64,000 bases of DNA from Parabacteroides sp. PM6-13 (GTDB lineage: Bacteria > Bacteroidota > Bacteroidia > Bacteroidales > Tannerellaceae). The notes below the pieces were generated by a model, which worked only from the letters and a program-made list of their open reading frames with translations, ran no database searches and was not told the origin of the DNA. Of this stretch, positions 51,446 through 60,292 are shown in pieces. A program made the position numbers and the translations under genes. Every line of letters starts with the position of its first letter. Position 1 is the first letter of the stretch. The stretch is taken from contig NZ_JARXWF010000005.1 of assembly GCF_029892605.1 (NCBI RefSeq), positions 62,001-126,000 of the forward strand. The letters run 5' to 3'.

Positions 51446-52261
51446 ATGTACACATTATCTCAAAAATTAAATAAACTTTTAGCAGACAGAGCAGGACTTG
51501 ATTTGTCATTGTCACGAAATTTACAAAAGTCAATTCTACAAGAAGCTATTCAAGGCAAGTTGGTTCCTCAAGATCCTACTGATGAACCAGCTTCAATTCT
51601 GCTTGAGCGTATTAGAGAAGAGAAAAATCGTCTTGTCAAAGAAAAGAAAATCAAAGCAAATAAATACGATTCCATTATCTTTAAAGGTGACGATAACAAG
51701 TACTATGAGCAGATAGAAGGAAATGTTATTGATATTTCAAGTGAATTAGAGTTTGATATTCCCAATTCTTGGGAATGGTGTCGTTTGAGATCGATAGCTA
51801 CGAGTGAATTAGGAAAGACTCTGGATGGAGGAAAGAATATAGGAACTTCTGTTCCATATTTGTGCTCAATTAATGTATATTGGGATAAGATTGACCTATC
51901 TATCGTAAAAAAGACACTGTTTACTGATATGGAGAAAGAAAAATACAGTCTCAAAAAAGGAGACCTCTTAATATGTGAAGGAGGAGATATTGGAAGAACG
52001 GCAATATGGGACAAAGAGGAAAAGATGTACTATCAAAACGCTCTTCACCGAGTACGTTTTAGCAAAGGGATAATGCCTCAATACTTTCTGTATGTCCTTC
52101 AATACTATAAAGCGTTAGGTGTCTTGGATAAAAAAAGTAAAGGTATGACCATAAAGCATTTTGCACAAACTGCATTGAATAATTTATACGTACCATTACC
52201 GCCACTATTTGAGCAACAACGCATAGTTGCTCAAATAAAAAGGTTATTTAATCAATTGTAA
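51446..52261 (+). CDS. Orphan (silent) hsdS fragment, convergent to the complete hsdS
   Basis: A 271-residue partial type I specificity subunit. It begins in the central conserved helix (LSQKLNKLLADRAGLDLSLSRNLQKSILQEAIQGKLVPQDP), passes the GDDNKYYE anchor and continues through one target-recognition domain to LFEQQRIVAQIKRLFNQL. It lacks the first recognition domain. In the same frame, upstream of its ATG, a stop at 51431 separates it from a short NSYYEKIVAIA stretch. No promoter is evident, so it is a reservoir of an alternative recognition domain. It overlaps the 3' end of the complete hsdS by 18 bases. Confidence 0.88.
   Translation: MYTLSQKLNKLLADRAGLDLSLSRNLQKSILQEAIQGKLVPQDPTDEPASILLERIREEKNRLVKEKKIKANKYDSIIFKGDDNKYYEQIEGNVIDISSELEFDIPNSWEWCRLRSIATSELGKTLDGGKNIGTSVPYLCSINVYWDKIDLSIVKKTLFTDMEKEKYSLKKGDLLICEGGDIGRTAIWDKEEKMYYQNALHRVRFSKGIMPQYFLYVLQYYKALGVLDKKSKGMTIKHFAQTALNNLYVPLPPLFEQQRIVAQIKRLFNQL
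51686..51709 (+). repeat. hsdS inverted repeat IR2, copy 1 (24 bp)
   Basis: Exact reverse complement of 52772-52795. In both genes it encodes GDDNKYYE in the same frame, so inversion across the pair would join each upstream part to the other downstream domain without a frameshift. Confidence 0.85.
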
Positions 52262-53791
52262 TAGTTGATTTATTCTATAAACGATACGCTCCTGTTCTAG
52301 TAATGGTGGCATAGGAAAAAGGATATCTGTCACAGTTTCTCTTGATATGCCGGGGATCATGCTCTTAGCTTTCTTCTCAATATCATTTAAACCACTTTGC
52401 AGATAATACCTAATATACAGCAGATTAACCTCGTATGACTCAATTGCCATTACTTGTCTGGCTATATGAATATTACCAATATTGTTAAAAGCCATTGCGC
52501 CAATAGTACCCTTGCAAGTTATTAATAATGCTCCTTGGGGGGCAATCGTGATGGGATTTTCAGTCCATCGGTTTACCAAAATATTTCCATCAAAGAAATT
52601 ACTAGCACCTGTTATGTAGGGAATCCCTTGGTGATTCGCATTGTATTGATATGGATCTAAGTCTCTTCCTGACAAAAGCTTGATGCAACAACCAAGCCTC
52701 ATCCATGCCCAATTGTCAGGTATATTAAATGGAATCTCGTCATCTATACAAAGTATTCTTTTACTGTCATTCTCATAGTACTTGTTATCGTCACCACGGA
52801 ATATGACAGAGTCGATCAAAGCAGACTTCTTGAGCTTGCCCTCTTTGACGAGTTTTTGTTTCTCTTGCCTTATCTGTGTAAGCAGTTCTTGGGCGGTGCC
52901 TTCATCTTCAATTTGAGGTACAAGTATTCCTTGAATTGCCTCTTGTAGGATGGATTTTTTGAGTTTGTCGAAAATTGCATCATTCAGTTTTTCTAATCTT
53001 TGTTGAGATATCGAATATTTAGATATGATAGGAGTTAGCTCGTCAATTTTATCAGTAATTCTTAATTGCTCGTTTAATGGGGGAAGCAACATCAGTGTAT
53101 TTGCGATCGCTGTTAATACCCAGTTTTTATTGCCAACTCCACGTGTGTTTTCTTGTACCTGATTCTGCACTAACGGGCTGTTGATTAAATGTATAAGAAA
53201 TCGTTTGTCAACTGAGACAGAGGTGAATTTAATTAAAGCTAAGCTAACAAATATACTAAACTCTTTATCGGAATCGATGATCAATGGTATTCCCGTAGTT
53301 CCGACCTTGGAAAGCAAAAGATCTCCTTTCTGAGGATGACATCTTTTGGATAGTTCTAAATGCTCTGATTCTGTAATGAACTTTGTATTATTGAAATTTA
53401 AACTTCCGTTACTCATATCTTTAACAGACAAAAAAGGCACGCCAGTTTCAGTGTAATGTGGAGTTGAATGTGTACCGTCTGTTAGTGTTTTGTATATGCT
53501 TGAGAATCTACACCATTCCCACCCCTCAGGTATCTCAAACGGAATCTCCTCGTCAATACATTTTACCTCTTCTGTAGCCACAAACTTCTCATAATAGGAA
53601 TTATCGTCACCACGGTAAATGATTGATTCGTTCTTATCTTTTTTGATTTTTTTCTCCTTAACCAGTTTTGCTTTCTCTTCTCTAATTCGTTCAAGAAGTA
53701 CTGATGCCGGTTCGTCATTAGGGTCTTGTGGTACAAGTTTTCCCTGTATCGCCCATTGGAGTATGCTGTTTTTTAACTGTTTTCCATTCAT
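52244..53791 (-). CDS. hsdS: Type I restriction enzyme specificity subunit HsdS (expressed copy)
   Basis: A 515-residue protein with the expected internal duplication. A conserved helix (KNSILQWAIQGKLVPQDP, residues 8-25) and GDDNSYYEK lead into recognition domain 1 (about 75-255). A second conserved helix (LKKSILQEAIQGILVPQ, about 285) and GDDNKYYE (about 333) lead into recognition domain 2 (to 515). HsdS selects the DNA target for HsdM and HsdR. It follows the DUF1016 gene by 2 bases. Its second half can apparently be exchanged with the convergent orphan fragment by inversion. Confidence 0.94.
   Translation of the reverse strand: MNGKQLKNSILQWAIQGKLVPQDPNDEPASVLLERIREEKAKLVKEKKIKKDKNESIIYRGDDNSYYEKFVATEEVKCIDEEIPFEIPEGWEWCRFSSIYKTLTDGTHSTPHYTETGVPFLSVKDMSNGSLNFNNTKFITESEHLELSKRCHPQKGDLLLSKVGTTGIPLIIDSDKEFSIFVSLALIKFTSVSVDKRFLIHLINSPLVQNQVQENTRGVGNKNWVLTAIANTLMLLPPLNEQLRITDKIDELTPIISKYSISQQRLEKLNDAIFDKLKKSILQEAIQGILVPQIEDEGTAQELLTQIRQEKQKLVKEGKLKKSALIDSVIFRGDDNKYYENDSKRILCIDDEIPFNIPDNWAWMRLGCCIKLLSGRDLDPYQYNANHQGIPYITGASNFFDGNILVNRWTENPITIAPQGALLITCKGTIGAMAFNNIGNIHIARQVMAIESYEVNLLYIRYYLQSGLNDIEKKAKSMIPGISRETVTDILFPMPPLLEQERIVYRINQLLQLIK
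52772..52795 (-). repeat. hsdS inverted repeat IR2, copy 2 (24 bp)
   Basis: Exact reverse complement of 51686-51709. It sits between the central conserved region and recognition domain 2 of hsdS. The segment 51686-52795 is the predicted invertible unit. Confidence 0.85.
53585..53602 (-). repeat. hsdS inverted repeat IR1, copy 2 (18 bp)
   Basis: Exact reverse complement of 51398-51415. It lies before recognition domain 1 of hsdS. Inversion at IR1 would put a stop codon a few residues after the anchor. Confidence 0.75.
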
Positions 53792-53793
53792 TG

Positions 53794-54879
53794 TTAGTCT
53801 TCGTTTAATTCGGAGTCTGATTCACGCTTTCCCGCTTGAAGTTCAAAGAACTCTTTTTGTCGCTCGATTTCCGCCAACAAATCTTCTTTCTTAGGCAGAT
53901 AAGTGAGATATTTGGCAGCAAACAGTTGGTCGTTGTCATGAAGAACGCTATACTGCGCCAAATCATTGCTAGTTTCAGCACAAAGCAACAAGCCAATAGT
54001 TGGGTTATCTCCTTCCGTACATTTTAACTCATCGTACATACGAATGTACATATCCATCTGACCTATGTCTTGATGCGTGATTTCTGTCGTTTTCAAGTCA
54101 ACCAACAAGAAAAATTTCAGAATATAGTTGTAGAAAACCAAATCAATGTAATAATCATTGAGATCTGTGCGAATAAGTTGTTGTCGAGCGACAAACGCAT
54201 AGCCTTTTCCCAATTCCATTATAAATTTCTGCAAATGGTTTATAATGGCTGTTTCTAATTTAGATTCGATATAGTTGTTTTTCTTACCGAAGCCCAAAAA
54301 CTCGGCTATGACTGGATTCTTGATAAACTCAAATTTGTCCTTCTGATACATGAATGTATTCGCTTTCATCTCCTTAACCACCTCTTTTTTATCAGACGAC
54401 TGCAATAACCGGAAATAATATTGCGAATTGATATTGCGGTCAAGTGTACGAGTTGTCCAAGTTTCAGCGTTTGCTTCATTGATGTACCACATACGGGCTT
54501 CAACATCATTCACTCTCAACAAAGAGCGATAATGTGTCCACGTAAGATTTGGTACGCGTGCGTACCATTTTGGAAAATCATTGAAAGTCAGGAAAAACTG
54601 CCGATAATTGCGTAGGTCTCTGGTAGAATAGTTATCATTTTCACCATACTCATCAGTAAGGCGTTCTGCCAGCTTTTTAAGTACTTGCTTTCCATATTCA
54701 GCGCGTCGTTCCCCCTGCTGCTCATCTTCTATTATACGCTGTCCTATCTTCCAATAAGTCATACAAGCAATAGAGTGAACAAGATGCACACTCTGGCCGA
54801 TGCCTTGATTGATGATATCTCTTACATCGTTAAACAAAATATCTATATTCACTGGAAGCATATCCTTCTTTTTTGCCAT
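53794..54879 (-). CDS. DUF1016/YhcG PD-(D/E)xK nuclease-like protein
   Basis: A 361-residue protein with an N-terminal DUF1016 helical domain (LVHSIACMTYWKIGQRIIEDEQ, GENDNYSTRDLRNYRQFF) and a C-terminal PD-(D/E)xK nuclease fold. The metal-binding pattern is YYIDLVFYN followed by FFLLVDLKT, ending DIGQMDMYIRMYDE. Such genes are common inside type I loci and in other defence contexts. It sits between hsdM and hsdS (49 and 2 bases), so it is co-expressed. Its role with the RM complex is not established. Confidence 0.9.
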   Translation of the reverse strand: MAKKKDMLPVNIDILFNDVRDIINQGIGQSVHLVHSIACMTYWKIGQRIIEDEQQGERRAEYGKQVLKKLAERLTDEYGENDNYSTRDLRNYRQFFLTFNDFPKWYARVPNLTWTHYRSLLRVNDVEARMWYINEANAETWTTRTLDRNINSQYYFRLLQSSDKKEVVKEMKANTFMYQKDKFEFIKNPVIAEFLGFGKKNNYIESKLETAIINHLQKFIMELGKGYAFVARQQLIRTDLNDYYIDLVFYNYILKFFLLVDLKTTEITHQDIGQMDMYIRMYDELKCTEGDNPTIGLLLCAETSNDLAQYSVLHDNDQLFAAKYLTYLPKKEDLLAEIERQKEFFELQAGKRESDSELNED

Positions 54880-54928
54880 TGCTCCATATTTTGCATTTGG
54901 TACGCATGCGTACCAAATCTTGTTTTTG

Positions 54929-56446
54929 TTACACGATTTTTATATCTATACCAAGAATTTTTTGAATCTCAGAAAGTGTTTTGTCTATTTCATGATCAAG
55001 TGCAGCACGTTTCTCAAAATATTGTTTGAGCAATTCTGCCGGAGGCAATATTTCTTCTTCCTCTTTGGGAAATTTGCATTGGTCAAAATTACAATCCAAG
55101 TCGAGTAGCTGTTGAGCAGTAAATACACGGCTCTTTTCTCCCGTTTCGTTACTTATGATTTCTTTTCGATCATTCCACCATTCCTGAATAGGCTGAGTGT
55201 GCTCAACCTTCATTGGTTTGGTTTTTGAGAAGTGCTTATATCCTTCCGGCATGTCGAGCCGGTAGAACCATGTTTCTTTAGTCCTGAATCCTTCTTTACA
55301 ACCCTCTGCCTCCTCATTGTTAAAGAAAAGAATGTTGGTTGCAATAGAAGTGTATGGAGAGAAGATAGACCCTGGTAAACGTATGACAGTATGTAAATTG
55401 AACTTGCGCAGAAGATTTTCTTTAAGCGCAAGTTTTGCTCCGTCCGTACCAAACAAGAAACCATCAGGAATAATCACACCACACCTGCCACCTGCTTTAA
55501 GACGGTACATGATAAGTGCTATAAACAAATCCGCCGTTTCACTTGAACGGTAGCGCAATGGGAAATTGCTCTTTACGCTATCTTCCGTGCTGCCGCCATA
55601 CGGAGGGTTCATACCGATAACATCAACCTTATCGGTTTCTTTGAAATCTGCTACATTTGTTCCAAGCGAATCACAATTTGCTATATTGGGAGCTTCAACA
55701 TCGTGAAGCAGTAAGTTTGTGATGCTCAAAAGATAGGGTAACGGCTTCCATTCCTGACCAACCACAGCGTTTTGTAGCTTTTCTCCATCTTCGGCTGAAC
55801 GCACACTCTTTCCCATATAATTAAGAGCAGAAGTAAGGAAGCCTCCTGTACCACTGGTGAAGTCACCAAAAGTCTCACCCAATTTCGGATCAAGCATCAT
55901 TACGATAAAATCAGTCAAAGCACGCGGCGTATAGAACTCCCCTGCATTCCCTGCCGATTGTAGGTCTTTTAAAATACCTTCGTAAATATCTCCAAATGTA
56001 TGACGGTCGTCAGCATCATCAAATTCAATCTCATTTACAATATTAACCACCTGACGCAAAAGCGTTCCATTCTTCATGTACTGGTTCAAATCAGCAAATG
56101 TTTCCTGAACAATACTCTTAGCTCGTGGTGTATTGGCATCTACGGGAAGATTCTTCAACGCAGGAAACAGTTTTTCATTGACGAAAGAGAGTAGTGTCTC
56201 ACCTGTTAATGCTTCACCGTCTTTTTCGTCTATCGCCCAATTACGCCAACGCAAATCTTCAGGAATTATAGATTGATATATTTTACCATCTCTGAATGCT
56301 TTGTACTCCCATGTTTCTTCCTGAGTGTCGTAAACTTTCAAGAAGAACATCCAAGTCATTTGTTCAATTCTCTGTGCGTCACCATTGATACCAGCATCCT
56401 GACGCATGATATTCTGGATTCGCTTTATAATATTATTTACTGCCAT
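54929..56446 (-). CDS. hsdM: Type I restriction-modification methyltransferase HsdM
   Basis: A 505-residue N6-adenine methyltransferase. It has an N-terminal helical domain (IQNIMRQDAGINGDAQRIEQMTWMFFLK), the SAM-binding motif FGDFTSGTGGFL at 193-204 and the catalytic NPPY at 280-283, with FYTPRALTDFIV before them. The first methylase residue DPACG of the usual motif I is here DFTSG. A C-terminal helix for HsdS contact ends the protein. It starts 2 bases after hsdR. Confidence 0.95.
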   Translation of the reverse strand: MAVNNIIKRIQNIMRQDAGINGDAQRIEQMTWMFFLKVYDTQEETWEYKAFRDGKIYQSIIPEDLRWRNWAIDEKDGEALTGETLLSFVNEKLFPALKNLPVDANTPRAKSIVQETFADLNQYMKNGTLLRQVVNIVNEIEFDDADDRHTFGDIYEGILKDLQSAGNAGEFYTPRALTDFIVMMLDPKLGETFGDFTSGTGGFLTSALNYMGKSVRSAEDGEKLQNAVVGQEWKPLPYLLSITNLLLHDVEAPNIANCDSLGTNVADFKETDKVDVIGMNPPYGGSTEDSVKSNFPLRYRSSETADLFIALIMYRLKAGGRCGVIIPDGFLFGTDGAKLALKENLLRKFNLHTVIRLPGSIFSPYTSIATNILFFNNEEAEGCKEGFRTKETWFYRLDMPEGYKHFSKTKPMKVEHTQPIQEWWNDRKEIISNETGEKSRVFTAQQLLDLDCNFDQCKFPKEEEEILPPAELLKQYFEKRAALDHEIDKTLSEIQKILGIDIKIV

Positions 56447-56448
56447 TT

Positions 56449-58761
56449 TTATGCCGTTTTATATATCTGATGTTCTAATTCCCTGATAGCTTGCTCATAA
56501 CCGGAAATACTACCAAATAGTTTTATAATTTTAGTTGGTTTACCTATGCTATTGAATGGAGGTATCTCTAGAATGTTTGCCTTTTCAAAATCGAGAATAC
56601 CATTCTCCGCGTATTTTTCAAGAAGAGCCTCCAATACTTCACGAGCTTTACCTTCATACCTCCCAAAGTAGTTGCGCTTCTTCACATTGTTTGCTCTCTC
56701 TTTTCTTGTCAATGGAGGTTGATCAAATGCAACATGGCATATCACATCAAATATGTCGGCATCTTTTAATGTCGGATTTGATTCGCGAACGGCGTCTATT
56801 AGGATTGCATATTCCTTTAATTCATCCATTATAGTTTGCTTGCGTTCCGCTTCCGTCCATGTCTGTATAAAAACATCCAGACTTTGGTAATGACGTAACA
56901 ACTGCGTTCTTGCGAACGATTGAACACTTTCAGTTTTCATTGTCTTCCCATCTTCATCCAATACAGATACGATCTCGTGAGCGATACGAATATCCTCTCC
57001 ATTGATAATATATTTTTCATGGGGGTCAGACGATGATGGATTATCATCAATAAATTTGTATGGTTTGCCTTTTTTACCACCTCCTTTAGGAGGTTCAGGA
57101 TCACCATCGAATGCGGGATCTTTAAATTTTGCCGTAGCATTACGGAAATCAAGAATTTCCAGATGCCACTTACCTTTATCTTTTCTAAGACGTGTGCCAC
57201 GCCCTATAATTTGCTTAAATTCAGTCATAGACCCTATTTCTTTATCTATGACGATTAAGCCACAAGTCTTACAGTCCACACCGGTAGAAAGAAGTTCGGA
57301 GGTGGTTACAATCACCGGATAAGGCTCATCCACACTGATAAAGTTGTCCAATTGTTTCTTACCCTCTTTATCTTCACCGACAATACGTGTTACATAGTAA
57401 GGTAATTTCTTGCATAAATCACTATTCATATTGATGAGTAGAGTTCGCATTTCAGCTGCTTCATCTATATCAGAACAGAATACGATCGTCTTTGTCATAC
57501 GACCAATATCATACAACATTTTGGTGATTCTGTTTGCTACAATCTTGCGTCTTGACTTAATGGCGATATCACGACCTATATTTTGTCTTTGATATAATTT
57601 CTGCTCAATTTCCTTGCCTAACAAATCAACCTCACCCTCTTCCGGAGTCCAGCCTTGCAGGTCAATATTGATAAAGTCGGCAGTAACCCTATAGGGAGCC
57701 AAAAAACCGTCGTTGATGCCTTGAAGAAGTGAGTAAGTGTACACTGGTTCACCGAAATAATCAAGATTATTCGCCCCCTCATCAGCTTTAGGAGTGGCTG
57801 TCATACCGATTTGAGTAGCCGTATTGAAATATTCCAACACCTTGCGCCATGCAGAGTCATCCTTAGCACTTCCACGATGGCACTCATCAACAATAATCAG
57901 GTCGAAGAAATTGGACTGAACCTCTAAGAATGGGTCGGGCTTGCCCTCTTTTCCAACTAACTGGTGATACAGAGCCATATACACCTCATACGACGAATCA
58001 ATCTTTTCTTCACCCTCTCCAACAGAAGTTATCTTAGTCATAACTTTCTTGAATGGCTTAAAATCCTGTGCCATTGTCTGGTCTATGAGGATATTGCGGT
58101 CTGCAAGATAGAGGATTTTCTTCTTTGCTCCGCTCTTATGGAGTCTATGAATAATTTGGAATGCCGTAAAAGTTTTACCAGTACCTGTAGCCATTACCAC
58201 TAGCACACGTTGTTGTCCCTTTGCTATGGCTTCAACAGTGCGGTCTACTGCGATACGTTGGTAATATCTTGGTTCATGGCTATGGGCATCATAATAGAAT
58301 GGAGTTTCTATGATGCTAAGTTCATCCGATGTATAGTTTTTGGATGTAAGATAGCGATTATATAGTTCTTCTTCTGTCGGGAAGTCCTCCAACTTAATCT
58401 CGGTTTCTTTACCTGTTATAAAGTCATGTTCCAAGAAAGCATCACCATTACTGGAATATGCGAATTTCAAATCAAGGATTAGAGCATAATCCATCGCTTG
58501 TTGCATACCACTTCCAACAGCGTGTTTATTATCTTTTGCTTCAACCACAGCGATGGGCTTACCTTTGTGATACAATAGGTAATCAGCTTTTTTACCCTCT
58601 GCGACTGAGTGTTGATTACCGACAACAAGAACCCGACCATCCGTAAAATAATACTCTTCACGCATATTAACGCTTACTGCCCACCCTTTTTGTTGGAGTG
58701 CAGGAGTAATGAACAGAGTGCGTATCTCTTGTTCTTTAAGTTCTTTCTTGTTTACCTCCAT
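56449..58761 (-). CDS. hsdR: Type I restriction enzyme subunit HsdR
   Basis: A 770-residue restriction/translocase subunit. The N-terminal nuclease has D60 and EAK at 74-76 (VVEAKDNKH). The helicase part has Walker A ATGTGKT at 191-197, DECHR at 292-296, TATPK, and the motif VI-type QIIGRGTRLRKDKGK. A C-terminal domain typical of the shorter EcoAI/EcoEI-like HsdR follows. It is the first gene of the operon R-M-DUF1016-S. A promoter (58866-58896) lies upstream, within a regulator remnant. Confidence 0.95.
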   Translation of the reverse strand: MEVNKKELKEQEIRTLFITPALQQKGWAVSVNMREEYYFTDGRVLVVGNQHSVAEGKKADYLLYHKGKPIAVVEAKDNKHAVGSGMQQAMDYALILDLKFAYSSNGDAFLEHDFITGKETEIKLEDFPTEEELYNRYLTSKNYTSDELSIIETPFYYDAHSHEPRYYQRIAVDRTVEAIAKGQQRVLVVMATGTGKTFTAFQIIHRLHKSGAKKKILYLADRNILIDQTMAQDFKPFKKVMTKITSVGEGEEKIDSSYEVYMALYHQLVGKEGKPDPFLEVQSNFFDLIIVDECHRGSAKDDSAWRKVLEYFNTATQIGMTATPKADEGANNLDYFGEPVYTYSLLQGINDGFLAPYRVTADFINIDLQGWTPEEGEVDLLGKEIEQKLYQRQNIGRDIAIKSRRKIVANRITKMLYDIGRMTKTIVFCSDIDEAAEMRTLLINMNSDLCKKLPYYVTRIVGEDKEGKKQLDNFISVDEPYPVIVTTSELLSTGVDCKTCGLIVIDKEIGSMTEFKQIIGRGTRLRKDKGKWHLEILDFRNATAKFKDPAFDGDPEPPKGGGKKGKPYKFIDDNPSSSDPHEKYIINGEDIRIAHEIVSVLDEDGKTMKTESVQSFARTQLLRHYQSLDVFIQTWTEAERKQTIMDELKEYAILIDAVRESNPTLKDADIFDVICHVAFDQPPLTRKERANNVKKRNYFGRYEGKAREVLEALLEKYAENGILDFEKANILEIPPFNSIGKPTKIIKLFGSISGYEQAIRELEHQIYKTA

Positions 58762-58774
58762 GACAATAAGTTAT

Positions 58775-58840
58775 TTATGATTTGTTACTACTGACTATCA
58801 AATCTTTTACATCAACATTAAGGGCATTGGCTATGTCATT
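58775..58840 (-). pseudogene. C-terminal remnant of an XRE-type HTH regulator
   Basis: On the minus strand 21 codons read NDIANALNVDVKDLIVSSNKS and stop, 13 bases before hsdR. This matches the last helix and tail of XRE-family repressors (for example IANALNVDIKDL). The frame upstream has a stop after about ten more codons and no start. It is thus a fragment of a regulator that often heads type I RM operons. Confidence 0.65.
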
Positions 58841-58865
58841 AGGGGGAAATATTTTTATCGGAGAG

Positions 58866-58896
58866 CAAATTTATAGAATTTATCTGAGGGGAGCAA
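58866..58896 (-). promoter_or_regulatory. Candidate promoter of the hsd operon
   Basis: On the minus strand TTG (58896-58894), a 20-base spacer and TAAATTTG (58873-58866), a good -33/-7 match. The leader to the hsdR ATG would be about 100 bases and includes the XRE remnant. Confidence 0.55.
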
Positions 58897-59003
58897 CTTC
58901 CGATGATAATAATTATTAGGAAGTAAAAACGCAGTTGCATTTTGGCTAAAACAGGCAATTTTAGTGCATAAATAAGATCTGTCAATAAATAACCGGTCAC
59001 GAA

Positions 59004-59058
59004 AAATCCCCTTATCTATCCGCTCTTTCGTAAAAAAGCAAGATCGATAAGGGGATTT
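59004..59058 (-). terminator. Terminator after the lipoprotein gene
   Basis: AAATCCCCTTATC (59004-59016) and GATAAGGGGATTT (59046-59058) are exact 13-base reverse complements with a 29-base loop, 39 bases after the stop of the 59097 gene. Confidence 0.75.
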
Positions 59059-59096
59059 CTAAACTATGATAGGCGTATTGGATACGCTTTTGTGTG

Positions 59097-60263
59097 TTAG
59101 TTGCTTCCTCCGGTATGGTTGCGGTTGTATGTATTGGCGCTAACCGTTACATTTCCATATTGTTTGCCGGTAGCTGTTTCTCCCAAGGCTGTAGCTTTCA
59201 AGGTCTGTACAGACTGAGATCCGCTAACAGTCAACGCGGTTCCTATCGGAAGGGTAACATTCACCTGATAAGTACCCGAAGCGGTCATATAACCGGCGCC
59301 GGCACGACGTGCCAGAATCTCTTTCAGGTAAGCGGCTGTACGGCTTGATGCAGATACGGTGGTAATTTCAGTCCCGATCTTAAAGCTGTAAGTGGCGGCT
59401 GAAACGGCCATATCATTGCTACCAAACAGATTATCCCAGTTGCCCGGATTGAAAGACAAAGCTTCCGAAGAGGTTGAAGAGGTTATGTTCACATCGAAAA
59501 ACAGGATATAAGAGGTAAACTCATCAACAGTAACCATTACTTTTCCTCCGTCTACACTAAATGTAGCATTCACCCATTGGCCACCAACCAGCTTCTGTAC
59601 CCGAACTACGGCAGCTACGGCCGGTTCCAGGTCGTAGATCATCTGAATAGGCTTTGCCAGAGTAACAGCCGGATCAGAGCAGGTAAGGTCTGTACCGATC
59701 AACAAGACAGATTCTGTCGCTTTGGTCGCATCCTGCAACGCGTAAAGCGGAGTGGTAATAATTGTTTTTCCGGCCGGCACAGCGCCTGCGGGAGCTTCAA
59801 TCTCCACGTCAACCTTAGCGGCTTCGTTTCCTTTGGTTGTTTCGGAAACAACATTTCCCTGAGCCGAACCGTCGTCGTTCACCTTCACGGCTGTTCCCGT
59901 ATTGCTTAGAGTAACACTCCACACCTGGTTATCACTTTTTTCTCCTCCGGCAATGGTCACACTACCCTCTTTGGATTGTTTTCCTGTAGCCTCCGCTTTC
60001 AACGTGTGCGTACCTGCCTTTACATCTTCAAACAGGAAGGTTCCGTCTGCGGCTGTTGTTATTGTCTCTGAGCCCATGGTTACCGTTGCCACCAGGCCAT
60101 CTCCGCTCATAGCTGTTACGCGTCCGCTAATGCTGTGCTTAACCTCTACTTCTGGAGGAGTCACATCTTCATAGTCAGGGTCATCTTTGCCACAAGCTGT
60201 CACCAACAAGGCAACGACAGCCAATAAGGAGAGCCAAGCTCCCTTTTTCATAAAATTTTTCAT
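59097..60263 (-). CDS. Lipoprotein with carboxypeptidase-regulatory-like domain, function unknown
   Basis: A 388-residue lipoprotein (signal peptide to VALLVTAC, Cys24, then an acidic GKDDPDYED spacer typical of exported Bacteroidetes lipoproteins). Residues about 40-120 form a CarboxypepD_reg-like beta sandwich (HSISGRVTAMSGDGLVATV). A second beta-rich domain follows (VDVEIEAPAGAVPAGKTIITTPLYA). The Ser/Thr-rich C terminus has a polymorphic, adhesin-like look. It was not recognised beyond this. It is the last gene of a three-gene unit with the YjbH-like proteins. Confidence 0.75.
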   Translation of the reverse strand: MKNFMKKGAWLSLLAVVALLVTACGKDDPDYEDVTPPEVEVKHSISGRVTAMSGDGLVATVTMGSETITTAADGTFLFEDVKAGTHTLKAEATGKQSKEGSVTIAGGEKSDNQVWSVTLSNTGTAVKVNDDGSAQGNVVSETTKGNEAAKVDVEIEAPAGAVPAGKTIITTPLYALQDATKATESVLLIGTDLTCSDPAVTLAKPIQMIYDLEPAVAAVVRVQKLVGGQWVNATFSVDGGKVMVTVDEFTSYILFFDVNITSSTSSEALSFNPGNWDNLFGSNDMAVSAATYSFKIGTEITTVSASSRTAAYLKEILARRAGAGYMTASGTYQVNVTLPIGTALTVSGSQSVQTLKATALGETATGKQYGNVTVSANTYNRNHTGGSN

Positions 60264-60292
60264 TTTCTTTTTTATTATTTATAGTGCATTAA

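Larger units (their letters stand above)
58762..59096. other. 335-base region between hsdR and the 59097 gene
   Basis: It holds the XRE remnant (58775-58840), the candidate hsd promoter (58866-58896), about 100 bases of AT-rich sequence with no feature I recognise (58900-59000), and the terminator of the lipoprotein gene (59004-59058). Confidence 0.6.

Noticed and set aside
51446-51490. Orphan hsdS as an independent expressed gene
   Set aside because: No promoter box or ribosome site was found, it lacks the first recognition domain and an in-frame stop lies just upstream; it is listed as a silent fragment.
50525-58840. Integrated element with attachment sites around the RM island
   Set aside because: No tRNA target and no convincing direct repeats at 50525-50531 or near 58840-58900; the recombinase is better explained as the hsdS invertase.
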